64,000 nt of DNA from Knoxdaviesia capensis (taxonomy: Eukaryota; Ascomycota; Sordariomycetes; Microascales; Gondwanamycetaceae): positions 1,042,144-1,106,143 of the forward strand of contig LNGK01000002.1 in NCBI GenBank assembly GCA_001510575.1, given 5' to 3'. The first letter of the stretch is position 1. Every line of letters starts with the position of its first letter. Below are positions 1 to 10,426 of this stretch, piece by piece. The position numbers and the translations under genes were made by a program. A model generated the notes under the pieces. The model saw only the letters and a program-made list of their open reading frames with translations, had not been told where the DNA came from and searched no databases.

Positions 1-889
1 AAGAAGGAGGGGATAGCAGTTACCTTTCCTGTTTTATATTTTGAGTACTATTTGTGTGGGAGAGTGAGAATAAGAAGGAGCCACGAGGAATTATGCCCTA
101 TGACCTATGACTTCTGCTCCAATCCTATATGGAAGGAACGAGGACTTACCATCGAGCCTCCCCCCCCCCNNNNNNNNNNNNNTTTTTTTTTTTTTTTTTT
201 TCATTCATAGCCAAAACCACCACATATGATGGACCATGACTTAGGGAGACGTGTAGCATGGGGCATCTTCTTAGAGTCGTTAGTTGTATGTCATATTGTA
301 ATATTTACCTTCTTGCATATAGATACTGATTTCCGGGGAATAGGACTTTTTTCTCCTCGTCCCATCTTTCATTACACTATGAGGACTTCAGATACTGGTT
401 TAGAGACTCTATAACCTCGTGTAAAGGAAATATAAAAACCGGGGGTTGTTGGTTACATATAATTCGGGTTCTTCTATTAGTTGCCTACTTGAATATTAGA
501 ATATAGTTAGTTCCTCTATGTCCTGTATCCGATATATCTTGAGGGAGGCTCCTTTATAATCTATATAATTAGGTTAAGGTCGGGTTTAATTTATCGGCCC
601 CTACCATTATTAGGGTTAGGTGTGGTATAATCTAATTGTAGGGTATAAAGTCTAAACCAATGCTTCACTTAGTAGCAGAGGTACCTAGTTAAAGGGATGA
701 CATAACTTTATTAAGGTTTCAAGCTTGTGATATACCAGACTGTTATTCCATTATCATCTCATCACGAAAGCTGACCCGGTATTGATATTGATATATCTCC
801 CGCATTTTTATTCCCGAGTTTATGTTGAATTTTCTCGGTCTAGTTTACATTAATGCAGCCTCTCTTCCAATAGAGCGAGATCCAAAATC
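1..889. other. Gene-free leader with degenerate AT-rich stretch
   Basis: I see no gene here. Bases 160-201 hold a C homopolymer, 13 ambiguous bases and a T homopolymer, an assembly gap. From about 400 to 720 the sequence is AT-rich and relatively poor in CA and TG, resembling a mild version of the RIP-mutated island further on, so it may be a transposon relic. The last 150 bases would carry the SEC15 promoter and 5' leader. The short reading frame at 226-414 has no recognisable protein character. Confidence 0.5.
170..182. other. Assembly gap between homopolymers
   Basis: Thirteen N bases lie between a C run and a T run. The true length of sequence here is unknown, so spacing across this point should not be trusted. 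Confidence 0.95.
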
Positions 890-3873
890 ATGTCGCGGAC
901 ACCGAGAAGCTATTCGAACCAGGACTCTGCAATTGAAGAGGTAAGTCAAAAAGGCCAGCTAACTGGACGGGAGCGGATACTGACTGGGCCTACCCTATTT
1001 CTACAGATCATCATCCCTCCGTCAGACTCTGACTTCGTCGACCAGCTCATTCCCCTACTAAAAGATGCCGCCCTGGCCGGAAAAACGTCGTCCTTGCAGT
1101 TCAGATTCAGCGAATATGCCGAGAGGAAAGAATCCGAAATAGAACAAATTGGCCTCACGAAACACGAAGAATTTCTGCAGGCGATGAACCAGCTTGAACA
1201 GATTCGCGAAGGAACGGTCTCACTAACAGGTGAAATCCTCAGTCTTAACCAGTCCATTCAATCGAGCACAGAGAAACTTGCAGAGCACAAGAAAGCTCTC
1301 GTGGAGATGCGAGCTGATCGACAGAATATCCTCGATGTCTCAGAAGCCATCAAAGAATCGCTTAAAATTCTCCACGCGGTGAATCTTGCACAGGAATCAA
1401 TCAAGAAGAAAACCTACTACGCGGCTCTCAAATCGCTGGACGACCTGCAGAACGAGCATCTGATTCCGACCATCCAAAACAAGTACGCGACACAGCAAAA
1501 GCTAGCAGATGCCATTCAACGATCGCTTCCACAATCACAGCGCGCCATTTCAGATGGTGTAATGGCGGATCTCAATACATGGCTCTTCCGAATCCGTGAA
1601 ACGTCGCAGTTTCTCGGGGAAGTGGCCTTTTACCACACCGAAACCCGACGAACGAAATTGAGACAACGGATTGATGAGAATCCGTCTATGAATCATGTCA
1701 GGCTCAACTCAGCTATTGAGCTCGTTGCAGATGAAGTTGAAGATTTTGATGTTCTTGACAACGAGGAGCTTCAGATTCAATTCACCCCACTGTTCGAGTG
1801 CATGCACATTCATGATGCACTTGGCCAGAGCGACAAGTTCCGCCTGGAGTACAGTGCCACTCGAAGACAACAGAAAGAACTGCTCGTTCCCACCTCAATC
1901 GATCTGCTCTCAGAGGGCGAGTCGTCACTGAGTAGTCTTTTAGAAGGTATTGCTGGTTTTGCGATCATTGAGAAGGCAACCTTGCGGCGAGCACCTCAAC
2001 TTCGATCAGCAATGGATGTAAGTGAAACAATCATCATGGGCATTCTCACTTAACCTTTGGGGACCCCTTTATCTAACTATGATACTAATTGGCTTTGACT
2101 TGCAGGTGGAAGAACTTTGGGACTCACTCTGCCAGTCAGCGACCTCCCTGATTTCAAAAGCTCTCGAAGACGTCAATGACGCTGAAGTTATTTTGAAAAT
2201 CAAGGGCGTGATCTCACTCTTCATCCAGACTATGGAGGTAGGTCTCTGGAAGCCATTGATTTTGAAATATCTCGCTAGGATAACGTGCTGACGGCCTTTA
2301 GGGTTGGGGCTATTCGGTTACGATGCTGGATAATTTTCTCCTCATGCTTTTTGACAAATATGCAGAGTTGTTGAAGAGAAGATTTAGTGACGACTTTCAA
2401 GAGGTGTGTAAACCCAGCCATCTAACATATAAATGTCGATGTGAAGATGCGGCACATATATTCCCGTGCCATCTTTATTGCAAGCCTCCCACAAAGTTCT
2501 GGCCGAGACTGACACTTCCGCGGCTAGATTGTTTCGACTGATGACTATATGCCAATGGCCATCCAAACCTCGGAGGAGTACGAGAAGGTCGTCAACGTCA
2601 GCTGGTTCAGTCAGGAAAAACCCATTGAGGAAATGTCGTAAGTCTCTCAAATTGTCTCACCGAACCAGGATTGTACTAATACATCGCCACAGGTTCCCAT
2701 GTGTCCTTCCATTTTCACAGATGTACCCATTGTGCTGCATTGATATTCGCAACTTTCTCAACCAGTTCTACTTTTTCTCCGATGATCATTTCCAACACCC
2801 GAATGTCATTGACGACACGCTTCGGCGGGTGAGTACCCCACGTGTAATATTCGGACCTTGCGAACCCGGGAATATCTAACTTGTACACAGGCCTTAGATG
2901 AACTGCTTACTCAAAAAGTTTGCCAATCGCTCATACAAAGATTGGGGTCACAATATCTGGGCCAGATAGTTCAAATTCTGATCAACCTCGAGCATTTTGA
3001 AATAGCTTGTAGCGAGCTAGAGCAACTTCTAATTCGAGCAAGATCCTCTTCGTCCGCCGGTGGCCCAGTTACGCTTCGTGCCACTGAGCAATTCCGAATA
3101 AATAAGAAGACTGCTGAGCAGAGGATATTTGAGCTGGTGAACTCAAAAATTGACGATCTTGTTGACACGGCCGAATATGATTGGTATGTTTCATTGCATA
3201 TTGAGTATCAAGCCCCCCCTCACCTTTCCTTTGACTAACACCATTCTATGAACATTAGGATATCCCAAACGGCAATTTCGGAACCAAGTAACTATATGCA
3301 AACGTTGACCCGTTATCTGTCCAACATCATGAACTCGACTCTTCTTGGACTCCCTCGTGAAATCAAGGAGCTTATTTACTTTGATGCCTTGAGCCATGCG
3401 GCAAACAAGATCTTGGTATGTTGTAATGGGCTGTGCTTGCATGCAAACCAACATACTGACCTCATAGCCAGGCTCTCCCACTGGCCCCAGAGGTCAAACG
3501 AATTACGTCCAATGCTGTATCTGCGCTAGCCGTAGATGTTCAGTACTTGAATGAGTTTGTACAGAGCCTTGAAAATGGCGCAATGTTGAAGGAAAATCTT
3601 GATGAACTACAACAAACCATCAATCTGATGCAAAGCGACAATCATGATGAATTTTTCGATATTTCATCAAGAAACAAGAAATACGGACGCGTAGATGCTC
3701 TCAACGGCCCAATTCTCCTAGAGAAGTATGTCAATAGCTCGACTTAACGGTGCCTATTATGATCGCTGACCGCATTTTCATCTTTCTGCATATTTAGGGT
3801 TACCGCTGGAAGCCAGAGTGCAATCAGATCGGTTGGTATTGCTAACTTTTCTCGATTCGGAATGAAGGGCTAG
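890..3873 (+). CDS. SEC15: Exocyst complex component Sec15
   Basis: Exocyst subunit that links Rab GTPase-bearing secretory vesicles to the tethering complex at sites of polarised growth (family knowledge). I build ten exons: 890-940, 1007-2017, 2106-2237, 2302-2403, 2528-2637, 2693-2828, 2891-3183, 3259-3415, 3472-3725 and 3798-3873. They total 2322 nt, or 773 aa, close to the usual Sec15 length. The N-terminal region (about residues 18-200) is a helical, coiled-coil-rich stretch typical of the family. The C-terminal half contains Sec15-like helical-bundle segments, including the conserved DDYMPM block at the start of exon 5 and the EPSNYMQTLTRYL block in exon 8. All introns have GT-AG ends and phases match throughout. 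The start ATG at 890 opens a 17-codon first exon. It is convergent with hapE. Confidence in identity is high; the least certain point is the start. Confidence 0.92.
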
Positions 3874-4167
3874 GACATAACTTATCATGGTGTGATTGGA
3901 ATGCAACACGATATAACGGCCACACCCGCATGATTGAATTGTGGGGGGGGCATAATACTTTACTGTCACAACTTCAGATGGTGTTATGAGGGATAACCTA
4001 AAACTATGGTGTAGGGATAACAACAAGCAACAAACGATTTTCATAATGCTGATAGTTCATGGTTCCTGGTCTACTCAAATTCCTCAGTAGGGAGTGAGTT
4101 CTATTCTCTGCATGTCAGATGCGGCACTTTGTGACTGTGGTTGGGGGAGAGGGAGCTTCGATCTTTA

Positions 4168-5152
4168 TCATACCTGCTGTGACTGCATGGCTGGGTATCC
4201 ATACATGCCCTCAATTTCTCCATAGATAGGGGCCTGGGGCTGGGTATATTGTTGTGTGCCGGGTTGGACTTGGGATGAGTAGATTCCAGGGGTCCGGTAT
4301 TCTTGGTCAGAGTTGAGACCGCCTCCAAGGCCGTAGTCCGCACCGGCCATGCCTGCCTGGGCAGGAAGGCCAGACTGCTGTGCCTGGGCTGTGCTGTGCC
4401 CTGCTTGAGAGGTTCTCTTCACGTGTGATGCAGCTTCCTCTCGGGGAACAATATCGATGAGAAAGTCGAACATGTCTGATTTGCTGAGAGCGGACGCAAT
4501 ATCTGATCGTTGGAGCGTTCGGCGTTTGTTTTCCTCGGCATGAATCCAGGCTCGCATAGTCAACTCGGTGATGAAAATGTCACAGCCCTTCGCGAAGAGG
4601 ATCGGGGCCTCGGCAGAAATCATCTTGACATCGGGATCTGCTTTCATAACCTTTTTTATCCGAGCCAACGGCAATTGATGCAGTTTGTAGTCATGGTTGT
4701 CTGTTTCAAGATGATTGATGGTGTGCTGCCAGTATGTCGTCAAAATATCTTTGTAATTTCCAGTGAGTCCTTGGTGAACCTAGGGGTAGGCCAGTCTATG
4801 TCAGTATCAAGCGAAAACTGCAAATTGGACCGAGGGCTTGGCTATACTGACATTGGCCCATGGACCTGTGTAAAGTTCTGCTGGCGCAAAGTTTTGGGCA
4901 GCGAGCTGTGCAAAGGTGAAATGATCGGTAAGTAACAGCACAGCGGACAAGGAGAAGGAGTAATTGTTTGAAGAAGGTGACATACAGCAGCGCATGCTCC
5001 TGGAATATAGTAGATAAAGAATGAGTAAGTCTGTGATCTCTCGTAAATGCCTGAGCGTGAGGTTGAGGGAACTCACCATAATGTCCTCCAGTTCGGGTAT
5101 CATAGGCTGCCTCAGGCTGTCTCGCCTGTTGGGCAGGGGCGGTAGTGTCCAT
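4168..5152 (-). CDS. hapE: CCAAT-binding factor subunit C (HapE/Hap5)
   Basis: Histone-fold subunit of the heterotrimeric CCAAT-binding complex (HapB/C/E; NF-YC in animals), a nuclear regulator of redox, iron and nitrogen genes (family knowledge). The exon model is 5152-5077, 4999-4986 (14-nt microexon), 4905-4852 and 4779-4168, giving 756 nt or 251 aa. The H2A-like histone fold begins around residue 75, with the block LPLARIKKVMK, then the A-E-A-P-I-L-F-AKG and RRTLQRSDIA motifs, and is followed by a Gln/Pro/Gly-rich tail. The conserved GLTGNYKDIL segment lies at the start of exon 4. The TGA at 4168 overlaps a GTATGA sequence that could act as a 5' splice site, so an alternative, slightly longer C terminus is possible. 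The gene is divergent from FCF2. Confidence 0.92.
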
Positions 5153-5490
5153 GATGCGAAATAAATGCGGGGAGTACTTTCGTAAATACGATTAACGAAG
5201 TTTTGAATTGGCAAAAACTCGGGAAATGTTTGCACCGGATATGTGAAGCTCGATGATGCTGTATGTATTGTGACTGTTATCAATACATGTACAGCTCTTA
5301 TTGAAGTCTTAACCCTTGCTGCCCAGTTTGCGGAGCTGTCCCGCATCAAACAGCCCACTTCGGCGCGTAGAACCCAGCCACCTAATATGACAAATATATG
5401 ACTCAGAAAAAAACCTAACTGTTTTTAGGTATGAAGCGGAAGGGAAAAAAAAGTTTCCCTCAACCATCACCCAATTTTCATCACAGCAAG
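5153..5490. promoter_or_regulatory. Divergent promoter region, hapE / FCF2
   Basis: About 340 bases separate the two divergent start codons and must hold both promoters. An in-frame upstream ATG at 5431 lies in this interval and could extend FCF2 by 20 residues. I see no defined operator. Confidence 0.4.
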
Positions 5491-6299
5491 ATGGACTTTT
5501 CGAACGAAGACCTCAGCGCACTCCTGAGACGTGCGGAATCTCGCATGCAGGACGCCAGCGTCAAGACTTCAAAGATACAGGGAGGACTTCCTGTTGTTCC
5601 CGATGCTGGCGAGCCCGACTCTGCACTCAAATCAGCTCCAGCTCTATCAGTTCGCCCTCCCCTTAAGAAGGCTGCGTGTATGGTCAGTTTCTCTCAAGAT
5701 CGCAACAGCTCCCCAGAATGATTTCCTGCCGACAAATGTGATGATTATTTATATTTTGCTGGTTATCCAGCTAGTGAAGGATTTCGGGTCTCCGTTTTGG
5801 TTGGCCTGGTCTCCGACAGAATGAGCCATCATTATCATAGTTACTCTGATTTGCCGGTTGAGCAATCTCACTACATAGCATTGCTATTTCGAGATTTCCC
5901 GATTCTAATAGTATCTCGACTATATAGGATGAAAAAGATACTGCTGGCCAACAATGGTTTGGCCTTCCAAAGACCGTTATTACACCAGAGACGAAACGAG
6001 ACTTCCGCATCTTGCGCCTTCGGGGAGCCCTGGATCCTAAGACACACTACAAAAAGACTGGATCTAAAACCGCGATTCCTAAATATGCCCACTTTGGCGA
6101 GATCGTCGAAGGTCCCACCGAGTTTTTCAGTGCGAGATTGACGAGAAAGGAACGCAAACAGACATTTTCTGACGAAGTCCTCGCTTCTACAGCTGTGCAA
6201 CGGAAGCTGAAGTCAAGTTTTATGACAATACAGGATGCAAAGAAAAGCGGAGGAAAGGCTCATTATAAAGCTTTGATGCGAAAGCGAAAGCACTCATGA
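5491..6299 (+). CDS. FCF2: rRNA-processing protein Fcf2
   Basis: Nucleolar protein needed for early pre-rRNA cleavages leading to 18S rRNA (known for yeast Fcf2 and its vertebrate relative TdIF2). The C-terminal exon, 5928-6299, carries the Fcf2 signature: LPKT, a helical stretch ending in LDPKTHYKK, then EGPTEFFSARLTRKERKQT and a basic tail. The first exon, 5491-5682, has an N-terminal helix with LLRRAESRM. The simplest splice, 5683-5927, keeps the frame and gives 187 aa. That intron is long for this window (245 nt), so a small extra exon inside it cannot be excluded. An in-frame ATG at 5431 would give 207 aa; I prefer 5491 because the protein then begins with the family-like short helix. 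Confidence 0.85.
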
Positions 6300-6788
6300 A
6301 CCAGAAGTTTTCATTTTTCTAGATATGATTTTTTGATACCCTTACCAGCAACACCATCAGATGATTCTGTGGTGTATGTAATAGACTTTGATTGCACCGT
6401 TTTAATGCTCGCTGTCTTCATTCCCGCCCTGAATTGGTAGCAATGCCGACCTGATCTTCAGGAAGGCTTTTGCTTTGTTATGACATTTCGAATGTTCCGA
6501 CATTTCATTCTGTATTGGATCTTGCATTTATTCTATTCCGATTGAGTTCGTGGGAGTGGATTCCTCGCGTTTGAAAAGGGCTTATCAGTTTAGCCAGTAA
6601 TATACAGAGCCTGGACGATAAAAGTGGACCCGCTCATGATTTTCTGGTCAGCAGAATTATTGTTCATTCCCTGATTGACCTTCTCAATTCTCACAACATT
6701 ACAACCCCTTCTCATTGAAACTCCAATTTTCTTTCCCGAAAACCAGGCGTCGCAATGGCTCATCAAATACAAAGAAGTCTTCGAAGTC
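6300..6788. other. Intergenic region between FCF2 and RSM10
   Basis: About 490 bases with the FCF2 3' end and the RSM10 promoter and leader. An ATG at 6755 lies just upstream of the next gene in another frame. I see no other feature. Confidence 0.5.
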
Positions 6789-7567
6789 ATGGGCTTCTAC
6801 AGGTGAGAGTTCCATCATTTATCTGAGCAATTACTTGACCCAGACGCTAATAGTGTCCAACTGTTGAACACTTTGAAGTCGATCCCACCGCGTCTGCATG
6901 CTCTGCCACGTTCTGCAGGACCACTCGGTATACAGGCGAGTCTAGCTACACGAAGCACTCAACCCGAAAACACTACCGCCACGGAAGGGGAAGACATTAC
7001 GAAATATCCGCGCAACGTTCAAGCACTTTACCTGCAGCCCCTTCGCCGGGAGGCGGAGCATGGAATTCCATCTTGCGATTTACAACTCCGATCTTTTAAT
7101 GCACGACCACTAGAGTTCTTTGCAGATTTTGCATTGCGAGCAGCCTACTATTTGAATCTTCCTGCTTTTGGCCCAGTACCCCTTCCACGCATAACCGAGC
7201 GATGGACAGTACCTCGGAGTAGTTTCATCTTCAAGAAGTCACAGGAAAACTTTGAGCGAGTGACATTGAGGCGACTTATTCAGATCCGTGACGGTAATCC
7301 TGAAGCGGTTCAGGTGTGGTTGGCCTTCCTTCAGGAGCATGCTCATTACGGAGTAGGAATGAAGGCCAATGTTTGGGAATTTTCCTCGTTGGGTAAGAAC
7401 AACTCAGATTAACTCTATTTATTGTACACGTTTCGAATTCATATCATTTACTAACCCTATCTGTCCATGCTATTCGCTCTTCATTAGGATCGGGTAACAT
7501 TCCAGGCAAGGACCTTGACTGGGAAGCAATTAAATCTACTCGGGCACAACAGACTCTAGAGAAATGA
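6789..7567 (+). CDS. RSM10: Mitochondrial small-subunit ribosomal protein uS10m (Rsm10)
   Basis: Component of the mitochondrial 37S ribosomal subunit, in the uS10 family. Exons are 6789-6802, 6854-7392 and 7488-7567, 633 nt in all or 210 aa. The body is near-diagnostic for fungal uS10m: a block with LQLRSF, LEFFADFALRAAYYL, FGPVPLPRITERWTVPRS, FIFKKSQENFERVTLRR and GMKANVWEFS. The last exon gives a short polar tail ending at TGA 7565-7567. The start is uncertain. ATG 6789 is the only nearby one whose splice to 6854 keeps the frame; the ATG at 6755 gives a shifted frame with the same intron. The N terminus should hold a mitochondrial presequence. Confidence 0.88.
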
Positions 7568-8912
7568 TATCTCACGAATGTTTGCTGGGATTTCTTTTCC
7601 TGTGTTTGAGTACATGTATTGATAGTTAGAGGGCTATTTGGGAGTATTGCCGAAGATGAAATCCTTTGGTGTATTCATAAGCTCATAGGCTGTGCTGGCT
7701 CCATCGTTTTCATTTAAACAAGAAGTGTCCAGTGCGTTATTCCAAGATCTGATTGGGAACCTGTGATTGAGGAATAAAATCGCTCCGTTTCTGGGTTGGT
7801 GAGAAAAGCTTGTGCAGCACCTGGTCGTCTGGGTTTCTATATATTAGGGTTGAACTAGATCGCTAGGTGCCAGGCTCATTCTAGTCGAATTTCATTCTCG
7901 CGAGTTATAGGATCACCCCTAATTACCCTCGAAGTTTTTTTTTTAATAAATGAATAGGAAAGGATTCATTCGATCGTTTACCGTGAATCCTCTAGACCTA
8001 TTTCGATTAAAGTGGCCATATGTTCAAGTTACGAGCCAGACCTGGACCTGTGAGGCCAATCGGCGCCTTCGATATACTTGCGAAAGCTGGACGAGTAGTG
8101 CCGGCATCAAGGCAGCACTATTTTATACTCGATAACTAGTCCTTTTCTCGTCCCGAATGGAGCGTCAATGCGGCCAAACTCAACTAAACACCTGTGCGTC
8201 GGCTTAGGGGCCTGACTATATTCATCTATGCAGTGAAGAAAGGTCTGCAACTGTCCTCTTATGCAATGATATCACTCGATAACTCTTCTTTAATAAATAC
8301 AATGTTATCTGACGATCTTACTCTTTGCTCACGAATTCGGCGACCACTACTCACTTTAAGCTCGTAAAAGAGATGACTTGAAGGTACAGAGTTGATTTTC
8401 AAACCTTTCATGTTAATCTAGTAGCTAACTACTGAAATTCCCATATTCAACATGACTTTAAGCTTACGTATTCTTTTGTCTTCATACGGACGGAGATTCA
8501 CTCAGGAGGAATAGATCGCTGAATACCTAGTTGCCACGGAATGACTTCGAATAGCAAGACATGCTACCTACTGTAGAATCCGATAACGGGGGGTCTAGAA
8601 CTGACGGGCATATGACTAAAGGGTTTGATGTTTGACCGAGAATTCGTTATGTATACTTTACTTAGTTATAAGAAAGAAGTATCATGCAGTTTTTGGAAAT
8701 ATGCCAGATACGAAAAGTTATAGACGTGATTTTAGCGAAGATTTACATCTGATTCTCACCCAGGCTTGACGATACATGATATAAACTTAGTCAGCTGGTT
8801 CCAGGACCAATTCCCGAAAAATCTTTAAAGTCAATTGGGATGATATTTCAAGTATGCCATGATGGGAAATTTTCGTGTGTGAGTAGTAAAAGTTACTTCA
8901 GCACATATCGCC
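7568..8912. other. 1.3-kb intergenic region, no gene recognised
   Basis: This is the longest gene-free stretch of the left arm. Only short, unconvincing reading frames occur (for example 7950-8135). Base composition is mixed, without the extreme CA/TG loss of the central island, and I found no repeats. It presumably holds the RSM10 3' end and MSW1 promoter. A non-coding RNA cannot be excluded from sequence alone. Confidence 0.4.
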
Positions 8913-10328
8913 ATGATCTGCGCAAATACGTTTTCGCGAAACGGTTCCCGGCGGCTATGGCCAGTCACTTTGCATCCGAAAGGATTTCTGCGATGGAACT
9001 CGTCCGTCCCAAACCGTATCATCTTGTCGGGCATTCAGCCAACAGGAATCCCTCATCTTGGGAATTACATTGGCGCTCTTCGACAGTGGACGAAGTTACA
9101 AGATGAAACAGAGCATGATTCAACGCGATTATACTCGATTGTGGATCTTCACGCGCTTACAATGCCGCAGTCACCAGAAAGCCTCCGGCAATGCAAGAGA
9201 GAATCTTTGGCATCGTTCCTTTCTGTTGGACTTGATCCTTCGAAATCAATTATATTTTACCAATCATCAGTTACGTTATTCAACCCTTCTTCTTAATTCA
9301 TACCATCTAACTTGGCGAAACAGGTTCCCGAGCATGCTGAGTTGATGTGGATCCTGAGTTGTACAGCATCCATGGGCTATCTCTCGCGAATGACGCAGTG
9401 GAAGGTATGGTAATTGGATTCCGGGCATTTGATAAATTACCGAGTAGATCTGACATGACCCATGAACTTTGACAGTCAAAACTTGCTCTCTCTCAATCAG
9501 CCTCCCTGATGGATGAGAAGGCAAGGTCGTCGTTGAAGCTGGGGCTGTTCTCGTACCCCGTCCTTCAAGCGGCGGATATTTTGGTCTATAGGTAAGTCCA
9601 GATTCATAACGACGGCACACTTCTCCGAATTGATGATCACCAACACCTCTTATTCTTTCAGAGCGACGCATGTCCCAGTTGGGGATGACCAACGCCAGCA
9701 TCTCGAATTCGCACGAGAGTGCGTCACAAATTTCAACCACACTTACAAGGCGAAGATCTTCAGTCCACCAGAGGCAATATTCCGTACGTTTCAATCGCTT
9801 GAATTCGTAAATCTATGGTGGAAGGATGCAGTATTCTAACTTCAAGGCTTTATCAACACTTCCCCAACAGCTTCTGCACCACGGATAATGTCTTTACAGG
9901 ACCCTTCCCAGAAGATGTCTAAATCGCACAAGGATCCATCTTCCCGCATCCTAATCACTGATAGTCCGGATGGTATTCAAAAGAAAATCATGTCGGCCCT
10001 GACGGACTCGCAGAATTATGTCACCTATGAACCCAGCAAGCGCCCTGGAGTATCAAACCTATTAGATATACTGTCTACGTTTGACCATGAACAAAGGTCA
10101 CCACAGGAAATTGCTAATTCCATGGCTAACAAGTCCTTAAGGGACTTGAAGATCCAGGTGTGCGATTCTGTTAACCAGGAGTTCTCTGGTGTGCGGCCCA
10201 GATTCTTGGAACTGCTCAACGAGGATGGTGGTAAATATCTCGACAGTGTCGAGAAGATGGGAGCTAAAAAAGCTCGTGAAATTGCACAGTGTACGATGGA
10301 GAGTGTTAGGCAGGCGGTCGGGATATAA
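8913..10328 (+). CDS. MSW1: Mitochondrial tryptophanyl-tRNA synthetase
   Basis: Class I aminoacyl-tRNA synthetase charging mitochondrial tRNA-Trp. Five exons are supported: 8913-9269, 9324-9404, 9476-9591, 9662-9783 and 9871-10328, 1134 nt or 377 aa, close to yeast Msw1. The HIGH-type motif appears as PHLGNY near residues 47-52 after GIQPTG, and the KMSKS loop is intact at residues 240-244. The VPVGDDQRQHLE block that contacts the substrate lies in exon 4. The bacterial-type sequence style and the N-terminal extension rich in Arg and Ser (residues 1-30) fit a mitochondrial enzyme. The chosen ATG gives this presequence. It converges on the karyopherin gene with only about 100 bp between stops. 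Confidence 0.92.
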
Positions 10329-10426
10329 AGTGTAAGAATAAGGACAAATGTATGATTGCTGCAAGGCAATGGTTAGCCTCGCGTCTCGGAATTGATCTCA
10401 ACTTTCAGAAAGAAATCGTGGCTTCT

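Noticed and set aside
226..414. 62-aa frame near the window start
   Set aside because: Starts next to an assembly gap in degenerate AT-rich DNA and has no family resemblance.
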